DNA of 64,000 nt from NCBI GenBank assembly GCA_019916065.1, contig CM034243.1, forward strand, positions 26,500,147 through 26,564,146, read 5' to 3'. Source of the stretch: Vitellaria paradoxa (Eukaryota; Streptophyta; Magnoliopsida; Ericales; Sapotaceae). Shown one piece after another: positions 34,160 through 48,400 of this stretch; the first letter of the stretch is position 1, and the number at the start of each line of letters is the position of its first letter. The notes beneath the pieces were generated by a model. It ran no database searches, had not been told where the DNA came from, and saw only the letters and a program-made list of their open reading frames with translations. Both the position numbers and the translations under genes were made by a program.

Positions 34160-36276
34160 GTCAAGTCAATTAAAACGCTTTAATTATTTATAAAATTTAA
34201 TTTAATTTATGGTTAACAATAATTTATCATTAAAATATTTATTTTAATAGAATTAATTGTAATCAAAATAATAATCTATTATTAAAATCATTAATTTATT
34301 ATATTAAAATTGTTTTTTATTAAATAATAATCAAACGGTTAATTTTATTAAAATTAAAATTAATTATTTTATCAAAACAAAATTTAATAAATACTAATTT
34401 ATTTAAATGATTTATTTTATTTAATTTTATTAAAATTAAATACTATTAAAATACTTATTTGTGATTATATATATATTTATTTTATTAAAATTATTCAATT
34501 TTAATTATTATTTTATTTATATTAAATTAGAATTATTTAATTAGAATTATTATTTTATTTTAACATATAAATAAAACTACCATGATTAAATTATTCAAAA
34601 TTTTCATTATCACTCATGTTAAAAGGTTATTCATCTTTAATAATATTTTTAATTAAATTATTTTGAGTTTTTGTAAAATCATAAGAAAATATATTTAAAT
34701 TACTCATTGATTACCTAATTAGTTTTGCGTAGTATGCAAGAAAAATTGATTAATTATAGCATTGACACGTAAATTGTGTCGACACTTTTTATTTAAATGT
34801 CTTTTTAAATGATTTATTCCAAAACTAATCTTAGTATTAATAGATCTTCACAAATATTATATTTAATCTTATGTGCATTCCATCATCAGGGACAATTCTT
34901 ATAAAATGGTCTCAAACTTTTAAAAATAAAAGCGATGATAATGATGCAGTAGCACCACCTATACTAACACACATTAGACTTTGCTCGTGAGTGGAAGAAT
35001 TAATTAGGTCTCCACCCTTAGCATAAAAAATATGAGTTTCTTTGGGATTTATTTGATAAAAAATATTTTGATGAAAAAGAAAAATTAAAGTATGTAAATT
35101 AAAAAAAAATTAAAATATGTAAAGTTAAAAAAAAAGAATACAAATAAAATAAAATTTACTAAATTGTATTAATTTAAAGCCTTGAAACAATTAATCTATA
35201 AATTTAGATTTCAAATTTGATAGAATTGAAAGCACTTGAGTGCAATTGAAGAATAAACTTGAGAGTTGATAGTTTGGGAGCAAGGGGATTTGACAAAGAA
35301 TGAGAGAATTTTGTGAAAATTTAGTAGAATGCAAGTAAGGTAATTATAATAGAGGATTGGGTGTTTGTAAATAATTTTAGAGATTTTATAATTCTTTTAA
35401 CTTTTTTTTAACCATTTAATAAATGCTATTAGTGGCAACAACTCAAATCTACAAGATGAAAGTTCTTCGATGAGAAATGCATTGTGCACCAATGATAACA
35501 AATTATAATAAAAATATTTGAATATACTGAGTACAATAAAATTCAGTTTTGCGCTCACCTATTTGTAGCAAAATATAATAAAAAATAAAAATACAGACAT
35601 ATAATAAGATAAGACACATTTGAATATGCTGAGTTATAAATATGATAAGAAAGAAATCCTTTTAGAAATATAATAAGATAAGAGACATTTGAATAGACTA
35701 AGTTATCACAGTAATAAGAAATATTTAAATACGCTGAGTCACTAGATTAAAATAAAAATAGAGGGATGTAATAAGATAAAACACATTTAAATACGTTGAG
35801 TCATCGTAACAATAAGAAAGATTAAATACATGAAGTCATCCAAAAAAAAATGAGATATACAACAAGATATGATGAGTTATCATAACAATGACAAAAGTGA
35901 TTTCATAGTTTATTTATTTATAAAAATAATAAGAATAAAAATAAAGACAAAAAGATATTAAAAGATAAGGTACATTTATATTAGCTGAATCATTAATAAC
36001 AAAGAGTAGCTTTAGTATTTATTTATTCATAAAATACAATTTTAAATTGACTTTTTTATTATATTTGGAGTATAAATTTGTGGAGTGAAAAAATAAAAAA
36101 ATAAAATTTATAATTTCTGTAATTTTTTTATACAATTAACCACGTAAACTTTGCTGAAAAAATTTATTCATTTTACTATTATTTTTTAACTCAATAAGAA
36201 AATAAAATAAATTAGACTTTTTCACCCCTTTTTTCATTTTTTATCATTTTACTATCCTTTTTCTTTCCCTTCATAG
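34160..36276. other. AT-rich intergenic region between TNL and AKR
   Basis: Extremely AT-rich. From about 35500 to 35990 it holds a degenerate repeat whose core is ATAATAAGATAAGACACATTTGAATATGCTGAGTTAT, with about six copies spaced 50-70 bp. No coding sequence was recognised. It should contain the upstream regions of both divergent genes, but no promoter element can be chosen with confidence. Confidence 0.55.
35500..35990. repeat. degenerate repeat with TGAATATGCTGAGTTAT core
   Basis: Recurrent ATAAGATAAGACACATTTGAATANRCTGAGT motifs are seen near 35517, 35605, 35670, 35728, 35775 and 35825. Spacing is irregular, so this is an old decayed array. Confidence 0.6.
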
Positions 36277-36493
36277 CCTTGATGAAAGCTTTGGGCAAAA
36301 TCTTTCATCCGATGTTACAGTATCTGATTCCCATTGTCATCCTAGTTCACTGGTAAGTGGAAGCAGATTAACAAGTGAATCAGACGATTCAAAGAGTTGT
36401 AGTTGTGAGTCCAAATTAAAGGAACGGAAGTGTTTGAAGAAATGGGGCGGTGTTGATATGCCGAGAATAAAGCTTCGAACCCAAGGTTTGGAG
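36277..36493 (+). CDS. AKR exon 1, with open upstream extension
   Basis: ATG 36458 begins [12 protein letters not shown] before donor GAG|GTAAAT (36494), the normal AKR N-terminus, with RT where relatives have GN or GT. The same frame is open upstream without a Met for 60 codons to a good splice acceptor, TTTCTTTCCCTTCATAG (ending 36276). The exon may therefore be longer and joined to an exon further upstream. A strong donor-like GTAAGT also lies at 36352. The extension is Ser/Lys-rich and unrecognised. The coding start at 36458 is preferred. Confidence 0.6.
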
Positions 36494-39400
36494 GTAAATT
36501 GCGAAACTCCTTTCCAAATCCGTATCAAGAATTATAATTCCTTTCCTTATATCAAATACAATTTGGTTCAGATTAATAGATTTAATCTGGAAGATTGAAA
36601 CAAATTAGTTGGATATATATGAGATCAAAGTCATTTCAATTCTTTGGATTCCAGTATCAGTGGCGTCAACAAACTTTGTAAATGTATCTGTCTGTATATA
36701 TATGTATATATGCTTGCTTCTCTGTGTTTTATCAGGGTTTTGATCCTAATGACGAGGTTGCAGATGGGCATCTGCGATGCCCCCGAAAATTGATGAGCAT
36801 CTTATCAATTACATAATTCAAAAATCATCTTTTCAATTACACAATCCAAAAATCATCTTTCCAATTACACAATTATTTGTTCTAGTTGTGAATAATAATA
36901 ATAATAACAATAATAATAATAATAATAATAATAATCGTCGTCCTCCTCCTCCTCCTCCTCTTCTTCTTCTGTATTAAATCCCATCATAGTTCTCATTCAA
37001 AATATAGATCAGGATGAAAGGAAGTAGAGTATCCTGACTCATTTTGTCAGCAAAATAGCGACTGTAGAGACTAGAAACTGTAGTATATGAAGAACAAAAG
37101 GACAATGGAAAGGTTCATGTGATAAAAGGTAAAGATGTCTTAAATACTCACAGCTGTTGCTTCTGAGTGTATTTCCATGTGCTTTATTATTTACATTAAT
37201 ATATGAAGGAAGACTTTTTTTTTTTTTTTTTAAAGTGTTGTGCTCAAATTAAAGCTTTGTCAATTTTTTTTCTGTAAAAAAATTCATCTATTATGAATGT
37301 ATACAAGAGCATTTATAATCTTTTAATTTCTTTCGCTATGCTGGGAATTGTATACCCCATTTAGTTCGAATTTTAAAAGGAGTTGGTTACTACATTTTTG
37401 GATAGGGAAAAAGTGGGAAGTTGAGGAGGAGACCAACACATATAAACATGTTATGGGTGCTTAGTTCCTAGTTCTATTATCAAGTTTCAATATCTATGGT
37501 ATTACAAGCAAGAAATGAACATTAATGGGGTTTTAGGTGGAAGATAACCCACTTATGTGGTCAATTAGAGGATGATCTCCTGCCTAAGTGATCAAGCTGT
37601 TCCATCTTCTGCCTAATGATCCCTTGGGAATGTAGTGATTGGACACTGGATGCCTTTCAGTTCTTTTGTATTAATCACTTTGAAGCTCAACTAATTAGGC
37701 TAGCTTGCACATTCTACATATTGGTAATTAGTACCCTAAAAAATGATAATATTGCCTCCAATGAAAAAAGTTATGGTCCTCTTATTTTTGTGCTTTCAAT
37801 ACATTAAAGATTTTCAACTTCTTCTATGTAATACATAAGTGGGAAGGGACAATCCAAACCCTTTACCTAGTGACATGTTTGAACAATTTTAGTGTGAGTT
37901 TTGGATATTTAACTGGATCAAAAGGAAATGAGGCTATCTTTTATAACTCAGTCTTTTTTTTTTTTTTTTTTTCACTTTCATTTTCTAAATTGTAGAATCT
38001 TCTTTTTGAAGGTGTCAAAATTGGGGTATGGCTGCATGGGGCTTACTGTAATCTACAATTCTCCTATTTCCGAAGAGGATGGCATTGCGATAATTAAGTA
38101 TGCATTCAGTAAAGGAATCACATTCTTTGATACCTCAGATGTTTATGGTGCGAACCACTCTAATGAAATATTGGTGGGAAAGGTAATTGTGTGAGAACAT
38201 ACTTTCATTGAGGTGGTATCCATAAATTATGGCTTGCCATTAAGACTTGGTTATTATAGTCTTTTTTGCACATTCAGTTTATTCCATTGATAGAGCAACA
38301 AATTAGATAGACATATTGCAATAAGAAATTAAAAGGCTCTGTTGAAGTTGTTTGTTTGGATATTTCTTGTTGTGCTAAACACAATGCTCATTACTATACC
38401 TGTTGAAGGGATGAGGTACAAGTAAGTTATATTGTTTTGATTCCACTTTTCTCATCTCTTTCTCTTTAATTTTTGAATTAACTATAAAATTAACTTTTTG
38501 GCTGATGTTTGATATCAAACCATTTATGTTCTTGGGTGTTTGCATTTCTATTATGATTTCTCTCTCTACACACACACATGGAGAACCGGACTTCCGTTAA
38601 TTTCCATTATCGTTTATAAGATCATTGAATGGTATATCTTTGGGAGATTTGCAATATAACGTCAAAATTCAATATGAATTTTGCATTTACATATCTAAGT
38701 TTCATATTAAAAGGGAGCATTTGTGTATATATGGTTTGAAGAGGGGAATATATGTTTTTGTTGGTTTGTTACTTGTCCGTATGTTGGAAGTATATATAAA
38801 GAGTAGTATTTAATGTGATTTGTTATATGTAAACATGGATAGCTAGCATGTAAAACAAGATGATTTGTATGTAAATCATATAAAGCATGTAAAACAAGAG
38901 GGTTTGTATAAAAATCATCCATCAACATTCTAGAAGATGAAAAGAAATGGAAAGCTCATGCTTACCTCAAAAGAATCCATACAAAGCATGAATTCAAGCT
39001 TAGTCCTTTGCCCAAAAATCTGCTCTACTAACATTGAAATTACATGAAACAAATAAAAGGAGGCAAGAAAATGAAAACCCTAGGTGAGGAGGGGAGGAGA
39101 GCCTCTTCTTTCTAAAATCTGAAACAAAATATAAGGAATGCCCTACACAAAAACCTTAGGTGTATTTATAGCCTAAAGTTACAAAAATTACGTAACAACC
39201 TTGCAATGGTACTTTCTGGCATGTGACATCCGGATGAGGCCATTGGGCGTTAAACGTGATGTAGAAAATAGCCTCTAGATTGCTGAATTGGTTGAGCGGT
39301 CCAGACAATAATTTTGGCATTTGGACGTTGGGTATTTCCTAGGCTGGCATTTGTATAGGAAACCTGGTTTTCGAACGTTGGGCTTGTATTTTAGGTTGAT

Positions 39401-42400
39401 TTGCTTTTTGCTTGTTTGCTCTAGACATTGGTTGCTTAGGTCTAGATGTGCGGTGCTATTTGTTTAAATTTTTGCATTTCTTTCCTCTTGGCTTATCTCC
39501 CATGTTGCATCATTTATGTCTTGAAAATGCACAACTAATACAAATTACAAGGTTATGAGATATTATTGATAAAACCAAGCCAAAAATGTGATAAACTATG
39601 CAATGAGCACTTTAAAACCATTTAAATATATTCCATGTTGAATGCTCATCAATATTTTACAAAATATCTTCTATTGCGAAATGATAATTAACTTTCATAT
39701 GCCTGGTCCTTTCATCAGAAACTAGATTGGAGGCAATGACTTGATCACACAGTTACTTCATAGGTTCTGAATGATGAACCCTAGTTCCTCCAACAATATC
39801 GTACCAAATAACTCTCATAAGGCATGAGTCATGATTTTATACTTGGTTACCACCTTTTACTTCTTATTTTTCCAATACACTACGTTACCTCCAATAAAGA
39901 TATAGTAACCAATAGTAGACCTTATCAGATTGTGATCGAGCCCAATTTGCATCATGAGATTGTTATGTGCCCATTGTCTTGGTACAATAAACCTTTCATA
40001 GGTGCATTTTTCAAATATCTTAGAATTTGGATGACTGCATTCCAGTGACTAGTATGAGAAGATTCTAGGAATTGACTAATCATGCTCGTTGTGAAAAGAG
40101 ATGTTAGTTTGGTAACTATCAAATAATTTAGCTTTCTAATCAACCTCTAATATTGACTTGGATGCCTGGGGTGTCTATGAATCTAACTACATGCTTACAG
40201 GCATCTCTGTGTTTTCCATCAACCTTGCAAATTTAGGTACGACGTACCCCTCGGGATAATGGTCTCGAATATCTCTGATGGTGAGGAGGACAGGGGTCAA
40301 ACTCCAAGTTAAGGGAAGAGTGGGAACTCTCTTGATGGACATGGACCAAACCATGAAAGTGACCCTTGAGTTGATCGAGGGTAAACATGAGTGGGGAACT
40401 TTATTTAGGAAGTTTTGTTTGGAAGAACTAGAGGGATGGGGTTAAGGGTGATTTGAGGGAAATGATTGGAAGCACAATAGGGGTGGGCTTTGACAATTCA
40501 CTTTGAGAGGATGCTAAGGGCCCCATCGAATGCAGAGCCACTTCCGCAGAATGGGTCCCCCATGATGGGGGTGATGTTAGGCGAAGGGGCTAGAGGGAGC
40601 TTGGTGGCATTGCCAGCACTAAGAAGAGAAATATAAACATCTCCTCTATTAGGAGAAGTGGTGTTACCCTAGGGCAGGCATTGGAGGTGGTGCTTAGCCA
40701 TGTTGGAGGAGTAAGATAGCCATCATCATGACTTGCTTGGATTGCTGGATGACCCTGTAAGGGCCGATAGAGGGACAACATTTTCTCTGTGAGCGCTCAA
40801 ATTTGCCCCAAAATACGTCACGACAGGTGTTGCTCCATGAAGTGTTTATATTCTTCATTGTTGGAGGTGACAACTCCACCCTTTGGATTGGCAGGATTGG
40901 CTTGGTTAGCTAAGTTCTTGAAGGGTACAATGGAAGACATTCAACACTCTTTCCGAGTGGTGTTCGATGTGTGTGACTAGAACTTAGCTGGACGTTTTGA
41001 TTGATTCGGAATAATTTTGATAATTGTTGATGATTTGGACAAATCAAAGGTGAGCAGGCTAAGAGTTAAAGTAGTTTGGAGTGAGAGAGAGTGCAATAGA
41101 GAGGTATTGGTATGGTGAAGGATTTGAGTGAATGAAAAATATAGATAAAGAGAGGTATATGTAGGGAGAGATTTGGCGGAGGAGATTGGACTTCACATGC
41201 CCAGATCAATGATCCTCGAACAAGTGCCCAAACTTTACATGATCTAACCCAACCGTTAGGAGGATGACCCGACTAGGTAGTAGTGGCCTCCTCTTGTAAT
41301 TGGGTGGTAGATGGTTCATGGTCATACTATATGGAGAGACACGTTTTGGTTGGTTTTTCGCCAGTGCATCTCTCTCTAGACTAGTTGAGGGAGTCTCGAC
41401 AAATCTCCTACCTCTAGCCACTAAGGCACCAGTTCTTGATGATCCTTTGTATAAATGGAAGGAGTATAAGATCATTGAGGTGCTCATATATGAGGCGTTC
41501 CTTTGGTTGGGATCCCCAGGGTTTGCTCCTAACCTAGGGTGATTAGCCTTTATGGATGGTTGTGCTGAGGCCTTTGGAAAGCCTTGCAAAAGGTCCTGTG
41601 ATAAAGACTTGCTGTGGAAATGCCCACAGTGGGGTGGGACTGCAGGTGGACTCCCTGTCTATTGGAAGATCCCATGGGAGGGGGGTGTCCACGATAGGGA
41701 TGGAGTATTCCGGTTGGGCTGACATGGATGGGGCCACCATGATGTCAATGTGGCACTGACACCTATTGATGTAGCCTTGTACCCACAAATATAATCCATC
41801 AATGCCTTAGGTAAATGTTTAAGCTGTTTGTAAAATGTTATATGAAATGGTTTGCTTAAGGAGTTGCTTCCTCACATGTCCAGCTAAAATCAAGATTGAG
41901 CATTGGGATGGTGACAGTGAAAAGTGAGCACAGTACAAGTCCACCATGCTCCACCGAAAATTGGTATAAAGTGAAAACAAAAAAGAAATAGAAAAAAAGA
42001 AAAATCAATTTGAAATGATTGAGATGCAAATTAGAGAAATTTTCTTTTCACAATGTGATTTACTGAATGCTTATTTGCATGTGCCATAATTAACAATTGC
42101 CAATTCTAATCCATGATTTTAGCTAAGTACTCAACTGAGTGGAATCAGCTCTTTGCTTGTTGAGGAAAAGGTGCCTACATCTGCCTCTTCCTGGAGCCTG
42201 CAATGTCGGAACTTTGTGCACTGGGTTGCCCTATTACCCAACTGAGTGCTGTATTATTTAATCTTCTATTTTGGAGAACTATCTGTTCATTGGCTATTTG
42301 CTAAAATTTGTGTTGATATTGGGATTGTTCTGTCATTTAGTAGAGCCTGACTCTTGCAGGCACTAAAGCAGCTGCCTCGGGAAAATATTGAGTTAGCCAC

Positions 42401-45400
42401 AAAATTTGGTATTGCAAATTTTGGACCTACACAACTAGTGGTCAGAGGCACCCCTGAATATGTTCGCTCCTGTTGCGAGGTCATCTTGAGCCACCTTGGT
42501 GTGGACTACATTGATCTCTACTATGTGCACCGGATTGACACATCAGTACCAATAGAGGAGACTGTAAGCATTTTGGTTCTCTGTTTCCATTTTTTCAGTA
42601 CATCTTAAAGTTGCGAATTTCTTATTTTTATAATAAAAAATGGTATTGAAGTTGGCATCAAATTCTCATTACTATTTCTGTGTTTCTTTCATCAGAGTGA
42701 TGTTGGAATTCTTCTGTTTGTTATGTTTCAAAATTTCTCCTTGAAATGTAGATGGGGGAACTTAAAAAATTAGAACAAGAGGGTAAAATAAAGTACATTG
42801 GCTTATCTGAAGCAAGTCCAAATACAATAGTGAGAGCACATGCAGTTCATCCTATTACTGCTGTACAAATGGAGTATTCACTTCTGACTCGTGACATTGA
42901 GGAAGAAATAATCCCAATTTGCAGGTTTATTCTTGAAAGTCCCAAATCTCCCACAATAGTATCCCAATCAAAACATTCACAGCTGAATATAATAAGATAA
43001 ACCAAATAGACAACAGGATTTGTTGACTAGGGTAAAAACCTCTTAGAAAAACTAAGGAGAAAAAAATCCCGGATCCTTAAGCGGATCAGACTAAACCATC
43101 TTCACTATAAAATCAGAGGTTACAAGGTATATAGAAATGGATTACAAGTTTCTCCAACCTACTACCCGTTGATCTACTTGCCTAAGAACCCATTATAACC
43201 TTGATTGCTAGACATTCCGCAATGCACCTCAGCCCGTGAAGAAGAGGACCTTCAAAAACTTGAAGAAACTCACCCGATCTGAAGCATATCCACAGATTTG
43301 AGCTGATTGATGATGAATCTTTACCAAAGATGATTGGTGATGTCAAGAATGAACCAAGTTACGCATCACATCATTCCCTTTTGGATTCTTTCTCAAATAA
43401 GCTTAGTAAGTGTGATGTTCTATCCAAAAAGGTTAGGGTTAAGAAGAGAAAAGTTCTTTTTATATCAACAGAGAGGGTTAAAAAAGTCATTTGGATAGAT
43501 ATTAAAAAAACAAATTGGACGCCGTCACAGGCAATTCGTGGGCACAGACTGCACATGAACTGCTCACAAGACCCTCTTGCATACTGGACATAATTTTCCA
43601 GATGTCACGGGCATCTCGTGGGCATGAACTCCTCACGAACTGCTTATGAGACTTCTCAAGATTTAGACAGTGACAATTTAGGTCCAAAAAGGGATGAGCA
43701 AAAGCTTGTTGAACCAGTAACCACTTCTCTTCCCACTTCAATGCTCTTCTCAACTATCAATCAGGATGCTTAAACACTCTTTGGTACATGTCTAAACATT
43801 GAGGATCCTAACTTGTGACATTCTACCCAATTGAAGGAAAACAAATACAAGCAAAGTGTTGTCTCGGATGTTGCCAACACAAAGTCTAATCTAAAAGACA
43901 TTTACAAACTCCCCCTTTGGCAATTCCGAGACAAAACACTCCAACACCCCAATTTACAACCAATTAAAGTATGTCACAAGTTCTAGTCCTAAGCGGCAAC
44001 AATGGTAAACCTGAAATATAATTCAAGAGCAGAAAGCATAGCAGCAGTAACACAGAGAACCAATTGCAAAGTAACTTCAAAAATTAATTCAACTCCCCCT
44101 CAAACATACATTCAAAATTCTCACCCCTTAAACATGAGCGCTCCCCCTTAATCCCAAATTTCTCCCCCTTTTTGTTCGGAATTGACAAATATCAAATAAG
44201 AAATAACTCAGCAAATGTTCAGTTGGGAAAATAGTAAGCAGATTAACCATAGAAAGCACAAAAAGTTTAACAGTTCAAACTGACAATCCAGAACAGTAGC
44301 AAAACAACGAAATAGTCAAAAAGTGTTACAAAATATCCAAAAGAGACACAATAAACAGTAACAAAAAGGGAATTGAAAAATCAAGGTCTATTGCGGCCAC
44401 GACGGGAGTAGGCTTTGATTTCATTGAAGGCACCAACAAGATTGCCAACTTCAGTCTCAAGAGCAGTAACCTTGTCAGTCAGGGAGGTCAGGGATGTGCG
44501 TGCAGATGTAGCAATTTCGCTAAGGGACGTGACAAAGAAGTCCATTTGTGTCTTGCAGTAAGTCGCAGCACTGTTGACAGCATTCAGATCACGCAACATG
44601 GAGGTGCGAGTACCTTCATTCTCTAATAAAACAACTTCTTGCAGGTGGGAGAGACGGTCTGACAGAATTCTTTCAAAATGAGTGAGTCGACTGGTCAAAG
44701 CATTAAGAGCAAATACAATCACAGAGTTAGGATCAGATGGAGAGTTTCCAGAAGGAAGATCAGTAGGGGTCGATGGAGGAGGGCAGTGACCCATAGAATG
44801 ACCAGATGACTGTGGATCAGAGGAGGAGGCAGTGGGTTTCTTCTGAGCGATTGTACGAGAGATGGTTACCCGATTAATAGGTTTCTCTTGGGCAAGGGCT
44901 AACTCATCAACTTGACGGACTATGTTAAACTGGGACTTGAGAAGATTGGTGATAAACACACCATTGGGCAGTCCAACTCAAGTACCCTTCTGCTTGAAGG
45001 CATTGCAGATGTTTTGGAACAAAATAGTGGGAAGATCTATAGGAATGTCATGGGTGAGACAGTAGAGGAATTTTACCCTTTCCTCAGAAATGTCAGAACA
45101 GTGATGTGTAGGAGAGATGACAGAATCAACAATCAGATTCAAAATTCTGAATGGAATAGTGAACTCACTTTGTTTGAAACTCATGCCAGAGAACCAAGGT
45201 TGTGGTGCATCTCTCATTGGGTTAGCCATTTCAGATGGAAGGGGAAGGGACATCCAATCAAGGTTTGGATATTGGGCATCAGAAACACGGGGAATGTGAA
45301 AATATGTGGCAAGAGAATCTACAGTGAAATTAAAAGACACCCCTTTGACTTTGGTGTCAAAAGACTGAACACCATGTGAAAAATTATGCATGTTAGTGTA

Positions 45401-48400
45401 GAACTCACGCACAATGTTTTCTGATGCATGTCCATACTCAGTATAGACCCCTACCCAACCCCGATTATAAAAGATCTCCTTGATGAAGAGAAAATCCCTA
45501 GTAAGTTGGGAGAAATCAACCGGCCGTTCAAGAAGAATCGGTTGATGAGAGAAAACTGACTCAAATAGGTTCTGGCCACCAGAAATAAAGGTTTCAGTCT
45601 CAGAAGATGAAAAGTCAGAGTCACACCTTACTGGAGATGCAGAGGAGGGTTTCGATGAAGATCCTTTATTGACGAATGCAGCCTTGGTTCTGGGAGTGGT
45701 CGAAGACCCACCACGGGTGGAAGAACCCTTCTTCTTTTGCATGGTTGATTTAAGAGGGATTTTGGTTGATTTTGGTCCCAATCGACAGTAGCCCTTGGGT
45801 AGTTTGATCTTCGCCATTGTTGTTAGTTGGAACAGGGTTCAAAATGTGGATGAAGGTATGTGAAATGGAGAAGAATGAAGAGATGACGTTCAAAAGGCAA
45901 GGGTTTCTGATGAGGCACGAGAGAAGGAATGGCGGTAATCTAATATAGGTATATGCACAACCCAAGGACACACGAGCCCAGAAAGAGTGGAGATGAAGAG
46001 TCAAAAATGATTCCCAAGAGTCTTTCAAGAAGAGATTTCCGAGATTGAGGCATGAAGAACATGTCCAAAGGATTAGGGTTTTATGGGTCTTCGAACAAGA
46101 TGAAGGGGTTTGTATGAGTGAAGGGGTGTGATCAGTTAGAGAGAGAGAGAGAGATGGCAGCCGTTGGTGGGAAAAGTGAACAGAACTTTAATGTTTCGGC
46201 TGAAATTTTGAAACCCGTGCTTGAGATAAGCACCCAAAATGAAAAAAACCACCAAAAAATAAAGAAAGAAAGGACAAAAAAATGGACACGTGTCAGTTAA
46301 TTAACCTACACACTTGTATGACCCACATCCAAATAGGCAAAAACAAATCAATTGAAAAAGACTCAAGCCAATTAACTATCAACACGTGGAAATGACATCA
46401 GTGTATCAACCTTCTTTTGTACCAAATCTGTACGGTGCACTCAGCAATTCAGAAAATTTTCCAAGTTAGTCATTTCATTCCTCACTCTGCAGCAAAAAGA
46501 AATTAGTGGGACATACAAAGAGATAAAAAGGACAAAATTGACCTACCCGATTGAATTAATTAAAAGACAAATAAGGACAAGATATCTTTTTCATAGAGCC
46601 CAACAAAAAAAAATTTTTCAAATCAAACATCTCCCTTAGACTTTAAGAGATCTAACAGAAGCATTTCGTGCCCACAAGGATCACACAAACTTCCTACCAG
46701 GCTTGCACAAAAACAGATTTCATGAAATAGCAAATTTATGCTAAAACCCTGTCAACAAAAACCACTATTAATGAAGACACTTTCTTATATAGATTTATCT
46801 CAACATAGAAGGATTGATATAAACAATTAGAGCTATGAATAAAATCAATTGTTTGAACACACAGTTTCAATTAAGAGTCAAAATACTGAATTTTTAGAAT
46901 TCATAAAAACAAGATATTGACTTACACAATAAAAAAAATTAACTCAATGTCCAAATCCTTGTAAAAATCTTTTAAAAATACAAATAATGGGTAGAGAAGT
47001 ATTTCAAATAAGACTTTACTTCCACATAAATGTTTTTCAGTTAGCTAGATCGACATCTCAAGACATGATACTAGTTGTAGAACCACATTCAAATTCTCTA
47101 GAAGATGTCTATTTGGAAGTCAAACCAATCAATTGCCCAACAATAGTAACACATCAGTTTTCTCAAATTGAGAGAGATGAAATTTGAAATTGCAATTTAA
47201 ATTCAAACATCCTTATCTCTCCAAAACAAAATTTAATTCAATAAGTGCAATGTGATGAAAGTTTTCACACACTTTTTCCTTTTTTTTTTTAACAACCTTT
47301 TTGAAGAACGTTAGAGAACAAAGTGGTAACCCTTTTCATCACTTTAATTGGAAAAAACTCAACAACTTTAATGTTCCCAATCTTTGTAACTTGGAATAAG
47401 GAGAATTGTGGGCTAATCAACTATGGGTCAATCCAAAGTAAACATCAAACTAGGAATTCAAGAAAGTTTCCATCTCATTTGACCATGTGTTCGACATCAC
47501 CCAGATTAAAATTAAAACATAAATGTGATTTCAATAATCTTTATTTTCAACACAATCTCCACACACCATGAGATTAAAAAAAAAATCTACAAAAACAAGA
47601 CAATTGGCCAAAAATTTAAAGTGTAAGGAAATATCAAGTTCAAACAAACTCTTACTCTTTTGAATATTTCAAACACTTAAGGGACACAATATGATCTCAC
47701 TTTCAATTTAAATTCATAGCGATAAATGTAAGATCATTTATTCTCAGACTTGAAATAAAACTATTCAAGAAGTATCACTCCAAGAGATGAACGAAGATAT
47801 TCAAATCTTGAAACTTCCAATGGCTTTGCAAACATATCAGCAAGTTGTTGGTCAGTGGAAATGTGTTCTAAACTCAACACTTGTCTCTCAACAAGATCTC
47901 TTATGAAATGATGCCTTTTGTCAATATGTTTTGTGCGAGAGTGTTGAATAGGATTTTTGGAAATATTAATAGCACTCAAGTTATCACAGAACAAGGACAT
48001 AGTACCTTGATTGATTCCATAATCTAAAAGCATCTGCTTCATCCACAAAACTTGAGCACAACAGCTCCCTGTTGCAATGTACTCAGCTTCGGCCGTTAAA
48101 AGCGAAATGGAGTTCTGCTTCTTGCTATGCTAAGCCACCAAGTTCCCTCCAATGTAAAAACAGCCTCCTGAAGTGCTTTTTCTATCATCACAACGTCCTG
48201 CCCAATCTGCATCTGAATAACAGGTGATTTCTGAAGAAAAACCATTAGAAAACTAGATACCATAATCTAGAGTCCCATTTACATAACGAATGTTGCGTTT
48301 GACAGCTGTCAAATGAGATTCTTTGGGACAAGATTGATGCCTAGCACAAATGCCTACACTAAATGCAAGATCTGGACAACTAGCTTTCAAGTACAGTAGG

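Larger units (their letters stand above)
38183..42359 (+). other. AKR intron 2, containing retroelement relics
   Basis: This 4.2-kb intron is filled by a possible LTR (38940-39650), a copia RNase H relic (39650-40150, minus) and a gypsy LTR with leader (40200-41791, minus), listed separately. A short direct repeat (AGCATGTAAAACAAGA) is at about 38846 and 38884. Confidence 0.7.

Noticed and set aside
41206..41788. Minus-strand frames of 127 and 81 codons
   Set aside because: They lie within the presumed gypsy LTR, have no known domain and are better explained as a chance open frame in GC-richer LTR sequence.
43330..43593. Duplicated plus-strand frame of 87 codons starting [11 protein letters not shown], also at 53528-53791
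   Set aside because: Both copies lie in the LTRs of the SIRE element, antisense to it. The similarity reflects LTR identity, not a gene pair.
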